From contig NZ_QBKQ01000002.1 of NCBI RefSeq assembly GCF_003054225.1, forward strand, positions 310,001-374,000: DNA of 64,000 nt. Direction: 5' to 3'. The position numbers and the translations under genes are program-made. The notes below the pieces were generated by a model. That model had not been told where the DNA came from and did not search any database. It saw nothing but the letters and a program-made list of their open reading frames with translations. This document shows, piece by piece, positions 17,787-27,803 of the stretch (positions within the stretch are counted from its first letter, which is position 1; every line of letters starts with the position of its first letter). Source of the stretch: Christiangramia gaetbulicola (GTDB taxonomy: Bacteria > Bacteroidota > Bacteroidia > Flavobacteriales > Flavobacteriaceae).

Positions 17787-20700
17787 CTGTGTTATTTTCT
17801 TCTTTTTTAGATTTATCTTCTTCTTTCTTCACGTTTTCCATTACTGCTTTCTCGAAGATATTTTTGAATTTATTGAATTCCCTGGTGAAAATTAAGGCTA
17901 TTCCGCTCACCACCAGTTGGCCATCAACCACATTTTCATATTGGTTTTTACTAAATCCTTTTAAACGCCAGATTCCGCTTTTATCCAGTAAATAGGAAAT
18001 ACTCACATTCCCGATGACCGGGCTGGCCTCCTGCCCTTCCTGGCCACCGCCCTGTATATCGACCTCACTTCCTACTTCTACGATCAACCTATCTTCCAGA
18101 AATGCCTTTTGGGCGCTAATACCTAGCTGGGTTCTTTCTTCAGGACTTGTACCCTGGTAATCTGTAAAGCTATCGACATTAAAATTAAGCTGCACTCCGC
18201 TTTCTCCCAGAATCTTACTGGAAAGCATATTCAATTGATCAGATAATGCCGAATTAAGGTTATCCCTGGCCACCGCAAGCGTACCTCCCTGGCTGCCGTC
18301 GCTGCCAGATTCTGGGAAGAACCTGTTCAATACCAATAGTGAAAATACCTGTTTATTCAATTCCTGTTCCTGGTTGTTCAACTGCTGAACCCTTCCAAAC
18401 ACCTGTCCTCCGGCAACACCCTGTTCATCCTCTGGCATATCCAGATTAAAGGTAATCTTAGGCTGCATGAGATCTCCTTCAATATTCAGGTATACCAAAA
18501 ATGGAATTTCCTGGCGGAATTGCTGATTCTCTCCCAGGTCTGAACTGGTAGTGCTTGAGGCCATTAAAGCTGAGGCCGAAGTTTCGACCCTGTAGATCGC
18601 ACGTACATCCAGCTGAGCATCAAAAGGATCACCAGCCCAGGAAACACGGCTACCGTCGGCTATTTCGAATCTTCTTTTTACCAGGTTATAAAGGCTCATT
18701 TCATAGAAACCATCATTGATCTCGTATATACCGGTAAGGGCGGTGCGGCCGTTAGGATACATATTGAATATTAGGTCTCCCTCACCCTGTACCTGAAATT
18801 TATCCCCGGTCTCTTCATTAATGATAATATTGAAGGTAGCTCCTTTATTTACAGTGATTCTTGAAAAAATATCATAGCCGGAAACCACATAGGATTCTTC
18901 TTCGGTTTGAGATAGAATCGCATCGGGGTTTTCTTTATTCACAAAAATCACCACTCCATCCCTTTCATTGATCTGAAGCTCGGTTTGTGGCACCACATAA
19001 GTAAAATCTGTACTTTCCTTGATATCTACATTCATGTCTACCTCAGGAAGATTCAGGTCACCTTTGATCTGAGCATCTACGTCTACGACCGCATTTCCAT
19101 AGAAAAGTTCATTATCCTCTTCGGTGGAATTCAATAACCTGAAATCTGTTGCCTGTACATCGAGATCGAAAGTTGGATTCAAAAGGTTTTTGGTGCCCAA
19201 TTCCCCGTTTACGACCACAGAGTTATTGTTAGTATCGTTAATATTGAAATTATTAAAATATACCGCATCATTATCCAGGCTCAGCTTTTCATCTGGCAAG
19301 ACAAAACTTGCATTCAACATAGCAATATTGAACTGCGCCGAATTAAAATTAACACTCCCCTCATATACAGGTTCTAACACGCTTCCATCTAAACTAAAGC
19401 TACCGGAAAAACTTCCACTGGCAATTTTTATTTCACCCTGAGAAAAACCTTCCAAAGCAGTCATTTGAATCTCATTTAGATCAAGCTGCATATCAATTTT
19501 TGCGGAAGGATCTGCTGCAGTATAAGTACCATTTAGATCAAGATCTACTTCCCCACCTTTGATAGCAAGATCAAAATCGTAATCGCTGAAACCTGAAGAC
19601 TCGCCACTAAGGCTTAGCGTATTAAGATCTACTCCTAAGATTTCAAATTGATTGATCTTCATATCTGCCAGGATTCCGGTCTCACCAAATGGTTCTTCAT
19701 AAACGATATTTCCGTTCAATTGTCCTGTTGCAAGTTTCTCTTCCGGATTCAGGTAATTTAATAAGGACGCAAGTTTAAAATTGTTGAAATCAAGACTTAA
19801 GTGTTCCTTCTCTACACCAGGTTTATCATTGCTCAAGCGCATTTCCTGGTTATTCCTTGATATCCTGAAGTCCTGGAATTCAAGATATTTTTCAGCAATA
19901 CTTATTCTATTGCCATTATCTACTTGCCATGGATTCGAATTTAGAATGAACTCTTTGGGATCTAAATGGAATCTAAGGGTGTCTCCTGCAAAATCCAATT
20001 CAGAATTAAAATGGACTATTTGAGAATCTTCATAAAATGAAGAAAACTCGAGGTTAAGCTTCTGGTTAAGAACGTTGGCATTTACAACAGTTTTCTTAAT
20101 AGCTAGAGGACCAGCGTTCAGCTCATTAAAAGCTAAATCGAAATTGAGGTCTTCGGTATCAGATCTCATAAATACTTCTAAACTATCTATCTCGCTACCA
20201 TAATACAACACATGAGGCACCGAAACTGTTGCTTCTAACTCGCGTTCTTTTTCCCTGAAATCTATATTAACATCTATGGTATCCAGGTCTTCAAGATTAA
20301 CCAGGAACACTTCGTTAAGAATTGGCGCCTGCCTTATCTTAGCATTTACTTTTAAATTAACGGGATTAGTTATAGAGTCTTCCTGGTAATTTTCGGTTAT
20401 ATATCTTTTTAAATGTCGGTTTATCGAATTAGCGAAATCGCCCGGACTGGCATTAGATTGCAGGTCCAGGTCTATCATTCTGTTGTCTATCTTCACAGAA
20501 GTGGTATCCTCTCTTACGTAGGCCGAAGCGTCAAACCTACCTAGTAAATAGGTTTCATTATTATAGACGGCAACTCCGTCTATAATGCTAGCCTCCATTT
20601 CATATTTGGTAGAATTACCCTCGAACCAGCCATCTAGCGTCAAACCGGTCTTAATTTCCTTTCTTGTAATGCCAAGTGCTTCCAGATCTGCTCCTTCCAG

Positions 20701-22800
20701 GACAAAATGAACATCAAATCTTGGAGAAACCGAATCCAGCTGAATCCTGGTTTCAGCATTCATATTTAAGTTATTGTCCTTATAATCGATATTTACAGGC
20801 CCGGCACCATTCTTGAGCTCTCCATTGATATTGATGTCCCGGAATTCATATCCATTATAGGTGAATGAAGATATTTCAGAATCCAGACTAGCATTAAGGT
20901 CGTTGATTGAGCTACCCTTTCCTGAAGTTTTGAGATTGATCTTTATTTCTCCCAAAGCTTCATTTTGAAGCAGGTTACCCAAAGCTATACTATCACCCTG
21001 CACTTCAGCATCAAAAACGATTTGATCTCCCATCTGAAATTCCCCATCTACATCCAGGCTTCCTTCTGAAGTTATGAGAACGGCATTAGTATTTATCTCG
21101 CTAGCAGTTCCTGAAAAACTTCCACTTAAAGAGACGGTTTCCGGCAATTTTACACCCAGGTCTTCCTCTTTTATAAATTTCACAAGATCACTCCTCTGAG
21201 AATTAACCTTGACATTGGGTAAACTAAAACTTAGGTTTTCGGGATCCTGGGCGTTTAAAATATTTCCATTTCCTAAGATCCTTGTATTGCTCCAGTTTAA
21301 ATTAAGGTTCTGCAAATTGATATTGTTCAATTTCCCATTAGCACTAACATTTCCCCTAATTGGAGAACTTGCCAGCGCCTGCACATATTCATTATCCTTA
21401 AGATCGGGCTGAAAACGGTATATCTCGCTCAGCCTTAAATAAATATTATTTAGATCAAGATCGAGTCTTGCATTATCAGGTTTATTAATGAAATCACTGA
21501 AATTCTCATAAGCAATGCTAAGATTCCCCGACAACCGATTATTATTTACTGAAATATCAAGATTTGAAAATTCCATTTGTTCATCGGTAAGCCTGGCCTT
21601 GATATTAAACTTATTCAAATCAAGCCCCGATCCTTCCTGAAACTGAACCTTTTGAATATTAGCACTAGCCATAGCTTCTTCATAAAGGATGTTCTCGGCC
21701 TTAAATATCAAACTGTCTATTTCTACTGCATTGGCATTAAAAGTTCCTCTTTTTACCCTGGCGTCATTTACCAGGTATCTGAAGGAATTATTTTCAAGGT
21801 CTATACTGGCCAGGTCTATCTTCCACTGTGGCCATTCAAAAGGCGCAGAAGTACTCGTTGTATCATTCTGCTTAATGGAAGATTGTTTGGTTTTTAAAAT
21901 TATATCAGAATCAGAAATTCCAATAAACTCACTCGCGATCATATTGTCTTTAAGGTCTAACCTGGATTTATCAAGGTTCACCTTGGTAATTAGGAAGCCT
22001 GTATAAAGCGAATCTGGCTTAGCATCATAAACTCCCTGTACATTGGATATTTTGATGTTACCGATTTCAAATACCGGCATTGGCGGAGCTTCGGTGTCGC
22101 TTTCAGGGAATGGCTTTGTCTGCACATAATTCACCATCGCATCGCGAAGGATCACATCATCTGCCCTGAATATCATATTCTGAAGATCAGTTTTTGTAAA
22201 CTCCAGCAGGATCTTTTCGAATTTCACTTCCGCATCGATTCCGCTTACATCGTCTTTATAAACGACATCAAAATTTTTCAGATCAATATCCCCTATATTG
22301 ATCTGCATTGGTGCAGAAGTAGTATCTGTAGCAGTAGCTGCCTGGGTGGTATCTGAAGCGTAGGCATTAGTTAGAAACTCATAATTAAATCCGGAGACAG
22401 AATCTTTCCTTATAATTCTCGCTTTTACATTATCGACATCTAAACCATCCAGTCCAAAACTATTTCCTTTTATCAAAGGCATTATAGGGATATTCGCAGA
22501 CAAACTACCGGCGTAAATGACGGTATCACCCTCAGGTGTTTTGATTAGAAGTTCATCTACCTGGATATCACCATTAAACTTAATAAAGAGCCTTTCCAGG
22601 GTGATATCACCACCGGTTTTCTTCTCTATGGAATTTATTACCTTATCCTTTATGATATTCTGTCCCCAAGGACTACGCACAAATAAGATCACAAGAAGCA
22701 AGAAAATAAGTATCCCGAGGAATACTTTTCCCAGTATTTTCAATACTTTAAATGCCTTCTTTTTCTTATCTGACAATATGTGAATTTTTGGATTTCTCAA
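17776..22800 (-). CDS. tamB: translocation/assembly module TamB (AsmA-like inner-membrane protein)
   Basis: 1674 residues. A single membrane anchor (LGILIFLLLVILFVRSPWG) near residues 32-50 is followed by about 1200 residues of repeating beta-strands that would form a long periplasmic beta-groove. The TamB/DUF490 C-terminal domain follows (GQVFGRVQQLNNQEQELNKQ near 1465). It is a bridge-like lipid transfer or OMP-assembly partner of the downstream TamA-like protein, with which its frame overlaps by 11 bp. Last ~20 residues are Lys/Glu-rich and cytosol-like in composition, a local tail. Confidence 0.9.
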   Translation of the reverse strand: MRNPKIHILSDKKKKAFKVLKILGKVFLGILIFLLLVILFVRSPWGQNIIKDKVINSIEKKTGGDITLERLFIKFNGDIQVDELLIKTPEGDTVIYAGSLSANIPIMPLIKGNSFGLDGLDVDNVKARIIRKDSVSGFNYEFLTNAYASDTTQAATATDTTSAPMQINIGDIDLKNFDVVYKDDVSGIDAEVKFEKILLEFTKTDLQNMIFRADDVILRDAMVNYVQTKPFPESDTEAPPMPVFEIGNIKISNVQGVYDAKPDSLYTGFLITKVNLDKSRLDLKDNMIASEFIGISDSDIILKTKQSSIKQNDTTSTSAPFEWPQWKIDLASIDLENNSFRYLVNDARVKRGTFNANAVEIDSLIFKAENILYEEAMASANIQKVQFQEGSGLDLNKFNIKARLTDEQMEFSNLDISVNNNRLSGNLSIAYENFSDFINKPDNARLDLDLNNIYLRLSEIYRFQPDLKDNEYVQALASSPIRGNVSANGKLNNINLQNLNLNWSNTRILGNGNILNAQDPENLSFSLPNVKVNSQRSDLVKFIKEEDLGVKLPETVSLSGSFSGTASEINTNAVLITSEGSLDVDGEFQMGDQIVFDAEVQGDSIALGNLLQNEALGEIKINLKTSGKGSSINDLNASLDSEISSFTYNGYEFRDININGELKNGAGPVNIDYKDNNLNMNAETRIQLDSVSPRFDVHFVLEGADLEALGITRKEIKTGLTLDGWFEGNSTKYEMEASIIDGVAVYNNETYLLGRFDASAYVREDTTSVKIDNRMIDLDLQSNASPGDFANSINRHLKRYITENYQEDSITNPVNLKVNAKIRQAPILNEVFLVNLEDLDTIDVNIDFREKERELEATVSVPHVLYYGSEIDSLEVFMRSDTEDLNFDLAFNELNAGPLAIKKTVVNANVLNQKLNLEFSSFYEDSQIVHFNSELDFAGDTLRFHLDPKEFILNSNPWQVDNGNRISIAEKYLEFQDFRISRNNQEMRLSNDKPGVEKEHLSLDFNNFKLASLLNYLNPEEKLATGQLNGNIVYEEPFGETGILADMKINQFEILGVDLNTLSLSGESSGFSDYDFDLAIKGGEVDLDLNGTYTAADPSAKIDMQLDLNEIQMTALEGFSQGEIKIASGSFSGSFSLDGSVLEPVYEGSVNFNSAQFNIAMLNASFVLPDEKLSLDNDAVYFNNFNINDTNNNSVVVNGELGTKNLLNPTFDLDVQATDFRLLNSTEEDNELFYGNAVVDVDAQIKGDLNLPEVDMNVDIKESTDFTYVVPQTELQINERDGVVIFVNKENPDAILSQTEEESYVVSGYDIFSRITVNKGATFNIIINEETGDKFQVQGEGDLIFNMYPNGRTALTGIYEINDGFYEMSLYNLVKRRFEIADGSRVSWAGDPFDAQLDVRAIYRVETSASALMASSTTSSDLGENQQFRQEIPFLVYLNIEGDLMQPKITFNLDMPEDEQGVAGGQVFGRVQQLNNQEQELNKQVFSLLVLNRFFPESGSDGSQGGTLAVARDNLNSALSDQLNMLSSKILGESGVQLNFNVDSFTDYQGTSPEERTQLGISAQKAFLEDRLIVEVGSEVDIQGGGQEGQEASPVIGNVSISYLLDKSGIWRLKGFSKNQYENVVDGQLVVSGIALIFTREFNKFKNIFEKAVMENVKKEEDKSKKEENNTDEN

Positions 22801-23203
22801 AGTTATCGTTTCGAGATTATTTCAGGAAGTTTAATCGCTATAATTCTGGTAAACTTGTGTTAAATCGCCTTCTACACTGGGTATTACCAGAATTAATTAA
22901 AGAATATTGAACCTAAAGTGTGGAGATATTTTACACATTTCCGGCCCTATTCCACAGTTTACAGTGTATTTCATCGATTATAAAAAGCCATTAAAATAAT
23001 TTTTAATTCTGCCTTAATATTTTTGCAGGTACACGTAAAACCCTATCTATTAAAGAGAAGCAGCAGAATTTAGTTTGTTTCGGCACCAACTACAGGCCTG
23101 GAAATGGCACATTTTGTAGGAATGGCATTGTTATAGCTTTTGTATAAATGATTATTCGAACTAAATAATTAATCAAAAAGAACAAAATTTAAAAATCAGA
23201 TTT
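22801..23203. other. 403-bp divergent intergenic region between tamB and the OmpA gene
   Basis: It holds no plausible gene. A perfect 12-bp inverted repeat lies at 22841-22852/22884-22895 (TAATTCTGGTAA / TTACCAGAATTA), with additional inner complementarity GTGT/ACAC. A TATTTTTG at 23018-23025 matches the Bacteroidota -7 consensus TAnnTTTG for the OmpA gene, but no good -33 TTG precedes it. This implies a leader of about 170 nt if used. Confidence 0.5.
22841..22895. repeat. 12-bp perfect inverted repeat upstream of tamB
   Basis: Arms TAATTCTGGTAA and TTACCAGAATTA enclose a 31-nt loop that itself contains GTGT and ACAC able to pair. It lies 40 bp upstream of the tamB start, so it may be an operator or an RNA hairpin in the tamB leader. 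Confidence 0.6.
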
Positions 23204-24049
23204 ATGAAAAGAGTAATAACAGTAACGGTTTTGGCAGCCACTATGTTAACTTCATGTGTTTCTAAGAAAAAATACGTAGCCCTGGAAGGTGAACTAAATG
23301 ATACTAAAAGTACATTACAAAAAACCAGAGTTGAAAAAGAAGAAGTTGAACAAAAATATGCTCTTATAGAACAAAGAGTTGCAGATTATAATGCAAAAAT
23401 AAATTCTCTTAGAACAGAAAATGAGGGAATGATGGAAATGAATGACCTAACGGTGATGTCTAAGAATACAAAAGATAAGATGCGTAGCACTATCTCCAAG
23501 ATGGACCCGGAAAAAGTTAAAGGAGCTGAAACCCTTGAAGATTCTATCAACCTTGCGGTTTCTTACAACCTTAAGCAAAATATCTCTGAAGGTGCAGATG
23601 AAGATGATATCGATATTAGCGTAGACGAAACAGTAGTAATGATCAATGTTTCAGACAAACTTTTATTTGGTAGCGGTAGCTATAGAGTGACTAAGGAAGC
23701 TCAACCATTACTTAAGAAACTTGCTGAAGTAATTAATAGTGAGCCTGCTATGGAAGTGATGATCGAAGGTCATACAGACGATAGAACGATGGTAAAGGAT
23801 TCTTACCTTAAAGATAACTGGGATCTTAGTGTTAGAAGAGCAACTTCTATCGTAAGACTTCTACAGGATAAATATGATGTTGATCCATCTAAACTAATTG
23901 CTGCCGGAAGAAGTAGTTACCAACCTCTTGTTGAGAACACCAACAAAGAGAATATGGCTAAAAACCGTAGAACAAGAATCGTAATTATCCCTAACCTGGA
24001 TAAATTCTTTGCGATGCTTGAAGGTGATGCTTCAGTAGCTAAGAACTAA
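23204..24049 (+). CDS. OmpA-family peptidoglycan-binding lipoprotein
   Basis: 281 residues. The lipoprotein signal ends at MLTSC (Cys 17). A coiled-coil segment of about 45 residues follows (residues 25-70), then the C-terminal OmpA domain (about 140-265) with EGHTDDRTM and AKNRRTRIVI. It should anchor the outer membrane to peptidoglycan like Pal/YiaD-type proteins. Own promoter region upstream and a strong terminator downstream make it a single-gene unit. Confidence 0.9.
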   Translation: MKRVITVTVLAATMLTSCVSKKKYVALEGELNDTKSTLQKTRVEKEEVEQKYALIEQRVADYNAKINSLRTENEGMMEMNDLTVMSKNTKDKMRSTISKMDPEKVKGAETLEDSINLAVSYNLKQNISEGADEDDIDISVDETVVMINVSDKLLFGSGSYRVTKEAQPLLKKLAEVINSEPAMEVMIEGHTDDRTMVKDSYLKDNWDLSVRRATSIVRLLQDKYDVDPSKLIAAGRSSYQPLVENTNKENMAKNRRTRIVIIPNLDKFFAMLEGDASVAKN

Positions 24050-24068
24050 GAAACACAATCCACAATGT

Positions 24069-24102
24069 AAAAAAGGAAAGCGTAACTGCTTTCCTTTTTT
24101 TT
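24069..24102 (+). terminator. terminator of the OmpA-family gene
   Basis: AAAAGGAAAGC / GCTTTCCTTTT hairpin with an 8-nt loop (GTAACT core) followed by Ts. Confidence 0.9.
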
Positions 24103-24188
24103 GCAAACAGGTTTAACTAGATTTTAACCCGTCATTTAGCAACATCCCTGTATTATTCTTTAAATTATAGATGAACCAAAAATGACAG

Positions 24189-24518
24189 ATGATGAAAAAG
24201 GAAGTAAATAGACCAAATGAAGAGGTAAAAAAATCTAAACCTGAGGATCTGCCTTATAATCCTGAGGTAACTAAGGAAGACAAACAGGCCCTGAACGAAA
24301 AAGGTCGTAGTATGAATAAGGGACAGGACAAAGATCTGGACCGGAATAAAAAAGTAGATTTTACAGCTGAGGAAATGGATGTTCCGGCGAGCAACGATGC
24401 GAAACCTGGGAAAAGATCTGAATTAGTTGATGAGGAAAATATGCAATACAATGAAAAAGGCTCGAGACCCGATCATAAAAAGTCTACAGATCATCCAAAG
24501 TCTGACGAAAAGATCTAA
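24189..24518 (+). CDS. small hydrophilic protein of unknown function
   Basis: 109 residues, nearly all charged or polar, without hydrophobic segment; start is one of two adjacent ATGs. Segments such as KSKPEDLPYNPEVTKEDKQA and MNKGQDKDLDRNKKVDFTAE suggest an intrinsically disordered, stress-protein-like chain. I do not recognise a family. It has its own terminator. Confidence 0.65.
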   Translation: MMKKEVNRPNEEVKKSKPEDLPYNPEVTKEDKQALNEKGRSMNKGQDKDLDRNKKVDFTAEEMDVPASNDAKPGKRSELVDEENMQYNEKGSRPDHKKSTDHPKSDEKI

Positions 24519-24522
24519 AAAT

Positions 24523-24553
24523 TAAGCCGCTATATCTATAGCGGTTTTTTTTA
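24523..24553 (+). terminator. terminator after the small hydrophilic gene
   Basis: CCGCTATA / TATAGCGG stem with 2-nt spacer and an eight-T tail; the hairpin also reaches the stop of the convergent permease gene. Confidence 0.85.
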
Positions 24554-25897
24554 TAAGAAATAATACATTATTGAACTTACCAGTAAACCTAGAATGGCTA
24601 CGATCCCGGTCATAAGAGTCCATGACCTGAAAGTTTGTTTTTCGGTAAGACCAAGATATTTTCCTACCAGCCAGAATCCACTATCGTTCACATGAGAAAA
24701 TCCGGATGCACCTGCAGCGATCGCAATTACTATTAAAGCGATCTCTGATGGAGAAAGTGCAGATGATGTTAAAACTGGGGCTGTAATTCCGGCAGCTGTG
24801 ATCATAGCAACCGTTGCAGAACCCTGTAGAAGCCTGACTAATAAAGCTATAGTAAATCCAAAGAATAAGGGATTAAAAAAAGTTCCCTGAAGGGATTCTG
24901 CGATCATCTCCCCTGCACCTGTTCTTATGAGTATTTGCTTAAATGCACCACCAGCTCCTGTCAATAAAATAATGATCCCGGCAGCTTCGAAAGATTTCAT
25001 GGCAGTCTTGTTCAAAAATTCTTTTCCCGCTCCCCTTTTTATTCCAATAAAATACCACGCGAGAAGGTTCGCAATTATGAGCGCTGTAAAAGGATGTCCC
25101 AATAAATTGATCAGATACAATAAAGGACCTGAAATAAAACCTTCTGGAAATAAAGGGCTGGTTAGAACCGTATTAAGAACGATAAGAATAATTGGTACAC
25201 ATATAATTGATAATATCAGTCCTGGCGATGGCAGATCATTGTCTATATCTGTATTGGGTTCCGTAAATGACGGTGGTGTGATATTAATTCTTCTGGAAAT
25301 GAACTTTGCAAAAACAGGTCCGCTTATAATCGCCACTGGAATACCCGTAAGAATTCCGAACAGGATTACCCATCCAAGATCTGCTCCCAGAATGTCGGCG
25401 ACCGCTATTGGCCCTGGTGTAGGTGGAATGAAGGCATGCGTGATGGTAAGACCGGCAAGTAGCGGCATGGCGTATAATATAAGAGACTTTCCAGTTTTTC
25501 TACTAAGGGCATAGGTTACCGGAATCAGGATAATAAAGGCTACATCAAAAAATACAGGGATGGCTACAAGAAACCCGGTTAGCATCATCGCCCACGGAGA
25601 ACGTTTTTCTCCAGTCTTCTGAAGTAAATATTTTGCGAGGCTGTTCGCGCCCCCAGATTGCTCCAGGATTCCGCCAAATAATGCACCTAAACCCACCACC
25701 GTAGCTACAAAACCTAAAGTACTCCCCATCCCCTCCTGCATGGTAGTAAGTATTTCAGAAGCTGGTAAGCCTGCAAAAATCCCAACCAGTATACAGACGA
25801 TAAGCAATGCCAGGAAAGCCTGAATTTTGAGTTTTAGAATAAGGAATAACAATATGGCAATTCCGCCAAGAACGGCGAATAAAATTTGAATATCCAT
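24551..25897 (-). CDS. gluconate:proton symporter (GntP family)
   Basis: 448 residues, 12-14 membrane helices. GntP signatures include FGGILEQSGGANSLAKYLL (near 73), the HAFIPPTPGPIAVADILGAD stretch (near 155) and SGFSHVNDSGFWLVGKYL (near 398). It imports gluconate or related sugar acids. It is the last gene of the gluconate operon and starts 3 bp after the stop of the kinase/dehydrogenase fusion, which supplies its function. Confidence 0.9.
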   Translation of the reverse strand: MDIQILFAVLGGIAILLFLILKLKIQAFLALLIVCILVGIFAGLPASEILTTMQEGMGSTLGFVATVVGLGALFGGILEQSGGANSLAKYLLQKTGEKRSPWAMMLTGFLVAIPVFFDVAFIILIPVTYALSRKTGKSLILYAMPLLAGLTITHAFIPPTPGPIAVADILGADLGWVILFGILTGIPVAIISGPVFAKFISRRINITPPSFTEPNTDIDNDLPSPGLILSIICVPIILIVLNTVLTSPLFPEGFISGPLLYLINLLGHPFTALIIANLLAWYFIGIKRGAGKEFLNKTAMKSFEAAGIIILLTGAGGAFKQILIRTGAGEMIAESLQGTFFNPLFFGFTIALLVRLLQGSATVAMITAAGITAPVLTSSALSPSEIALIVIAIAAGASGFSHVNDSGFWLVGKYLGLTEKQTFRSWTLMTGIVAILGLLVSSIMYYFL

Positions 25898-25900
25898 AGG

Positions 25901-27796
25901 CTATTCTGGTTTCCAGTTTGAATGAAAATATTCACCCCTGGCTTTATCTATTCTCTCATAAGTATGAGCACCAAAATAATCTCTTTGTGCCTGTATAAGA
26001 TTGGCCGATGTATTTTCCCTGGTGAAACTTAGAAAGTAATTTAAAGCTGAGGAGCTTACCTGCATCGGGCAACCTCGTGATAACATTGCAGGTACTATTC
26101 GCATAAATATTTCGTGGTTTTTCTTTAAATCTTCGGCAATATCAGGATATAAGAGTAAATGTTTACTTTTTTCGGAATCGTAGATTTCAGATAGCTTCTC
26201 CATAAATGAAGATCGAATAATACAGCCATTGGTCCAGATCCTGGCGATCTCAGAAAAATTTAAATTCCAGGCATATTCCAAAGAGGCTATTCGCAACAAT
26301 TCAAAACCAATACTATGGTTAATTACCGAAGCTGATCTATAAGTTTTATAAAGTTCATCATCGCTGATTTCCAGACTATCTTTACTTTTTATCCTGTATA
26401 ATTCCTTAACCTCATTTTTATGCGGTTTGAAAGCAGAAATATTCCTGGCAAAAACTGAAGCTGTAATCGTGTCCAGGGAAACTCCAACCTCAAGTGCTGC
26501 ATTGGTAGTCCAGCCACCAGTACCTTTTTGACCTGCTATGTCCAGCACTTTATCCAGCAGATATTTATTATTTTCCTTTTTTATTAAAATGTCGGCCGTG
26601 ATCTCCAGAAGAAAGCTTTTTTCCTTCAAATTCCACTGTTTAAAAAGTTTGGATATCGCTTCCGGTGAACGATCCTGGAAAAACCTCATAAAATAATAGA
26701 ATTCCGCGATAAGTTGCATTTCTCCATATTCGATACCATTATGCACCATTTTCACATAATGACCGGAACTTCCAGGCCCTATATAAGTACAGCAAGGTTT
26801 CCCGTAGCGATCCTTAGCTGCAATACTACCTAATAGGTTCTTTACACTGTTATATCCTTCTCTGGTACCTCCAGGCATGATAGATGGACCATTCAATGCT
26901 CCTTCTTCACCTCCAGAAATACCAACACCCATGAAGTGTATTCCTAATTCGCTTAATTTCTCCAGTCTATTTGCGGTATCCTTAAAATGAGAATTCCCTC
27001 CATCCATGACAAGATCACCGGACTTTAAAAAAGGAATTAGTTTTTCAATGGTTTCATCTATAGGATGACCCGCTTTGATCATTAAAAGTATCTTCCTTGG
27101 AGACTTTAAACTAGAAACAAATCTTTTAAGATCATCAAAACCATGCAACTCATATTCATCTGAATAGTTATCTACAAAATTTTGAGCTATATTTTCTTCT
27201 ATTTCACCTTCACGCCGATTATAGACCGAAACTGAAAAGTTTTTTCCAGCCATATTCAAAGCAAGACTTTTACCCATAACCCCAAGGCCTATAATTCCAA
27301 TTTCGGGCCGAGGCAGTTTTTGAATAATTTCTTTTATCGAGTCCTCCGGAGAGCCTTCAACCTTTATATGTATGCCATAGTCTGGTGGCTCAAGGGTATC
27401 ATATTGTGATTTTAAAAGATCGGCATTAAAGAAATGCAATTTCCTTTGCCTTATCCTGTCTTCAATTACGCTGAAATCTTCATATAGAAAGATCCATTCA
27501 AGATTTTTATCAATATCACCGGCGAGTTGTTTCCGGTATTTTTCTTTTAAGGCAGAGCATGCCAGAACACCACCGTTTGAATCCTGCCATTCCGGAATTA
27601 ATGAGCTCATTTTACGAAGCCATTCTTCCCTGTCTAGATCGGTTAAGGGAATGCCATTCTGCATCTTTTCCCTATTTGAATCAGAATGGAAATTGTCGGC
27701 ATCGTAGAATGGAACGGAAAGTTCTTCTGCCAGCATCATTCCAAGGGTGGTCTTCCCCACACCAGACACTCCCATTAAAATATATACCTTATTCAA
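25901..27796 (-). CDS. fused gluconokinase / 6-phosphogluconate dehydrogenase
   Basis: About 631 residues from the TTG giving (M)NKVYILMGVSGVGKTT, 7 bp after the DoxX stop. The upstream ATG at 27853 would overlap doxX by 50 bp. Residues ~1-165 are a complete GntK domain: P-loop GVSGVGKTT, ACSALKEKYRKQL. Residues ~168-631 are a full 6PGDH: Rossmann GLGVMGKSLALNMA, ISGGEEGALNGPSIMPGG, catalytic-Lys region KMVHNGIEYGEM, GTGGWTTNAA and C-terminal QRDYFGAHTYER. It would phosphorylate gluconate to 6-phosphogluconate and oxidatively decarboxylate it to ribulose 5-phosphate in one protein. These are usually separate enzymes. Confidence 0.9.
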   Translation of the reverse strand: MNKVYILMGVSGVGKTTLGMMLAEELSVPFYDADNFHSDSNREKMQNGIPLTDLDREEWLRKMSSLIPEWQDSNGGVLACSALKEKYRKQLAGDIDKNLEWIFLYEDFSVIEDRIRQRKLHFFNADLLKSQYDTLEPPDYGIHIKVEGSPEDSIKEIIQKLPRPEIGIIGLGVMGKSLALNMAGKNFSVSVYNRREGEIEENIAQNFVDNYSDEYELHGFDDLKRFVSSLKSPRKILLMIKAGHPIDETIEKLIPFLKSGDLVMDGGNSHFKDTANRLEKLSELGIHFMGVGISGGEEGALNGPSIMPGGTREGYNSVKNLLGSIAAKDRYGKPCCTYIGPGSSGHYVKMVHNGIEYGEMQLIAEFYYFMRFFQDRSPEAISKLFKQWNLKEKSFLLEITADILIKKENNKYLLDKVLDIAGQKGTGGWTTNAALEVGVSLDTITASVFARNISAFKPHKNEVKELYRIKSKDSLEISDDELYKTYRSASVINHSIGFELLRIASLEYAWNLNFSEIARIWTNGCIIRSSFMEKLSEIYDSEKSKHLLLYPDIAEDLKKNHEIFMRIVPAMLSRGCPMQVSSSALNYFLSFTRENTSANLIQAQRDYFGAHTYERIDKARGEYFHSNWKPE

Positions 27797-27803
27797 AATG
27801 CAG

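Noticed and set aside
24927-25514. 195-codon plus-strand open frame
   Set aside because: Antisense to the GntP permease, which has family signatures across the same bases.
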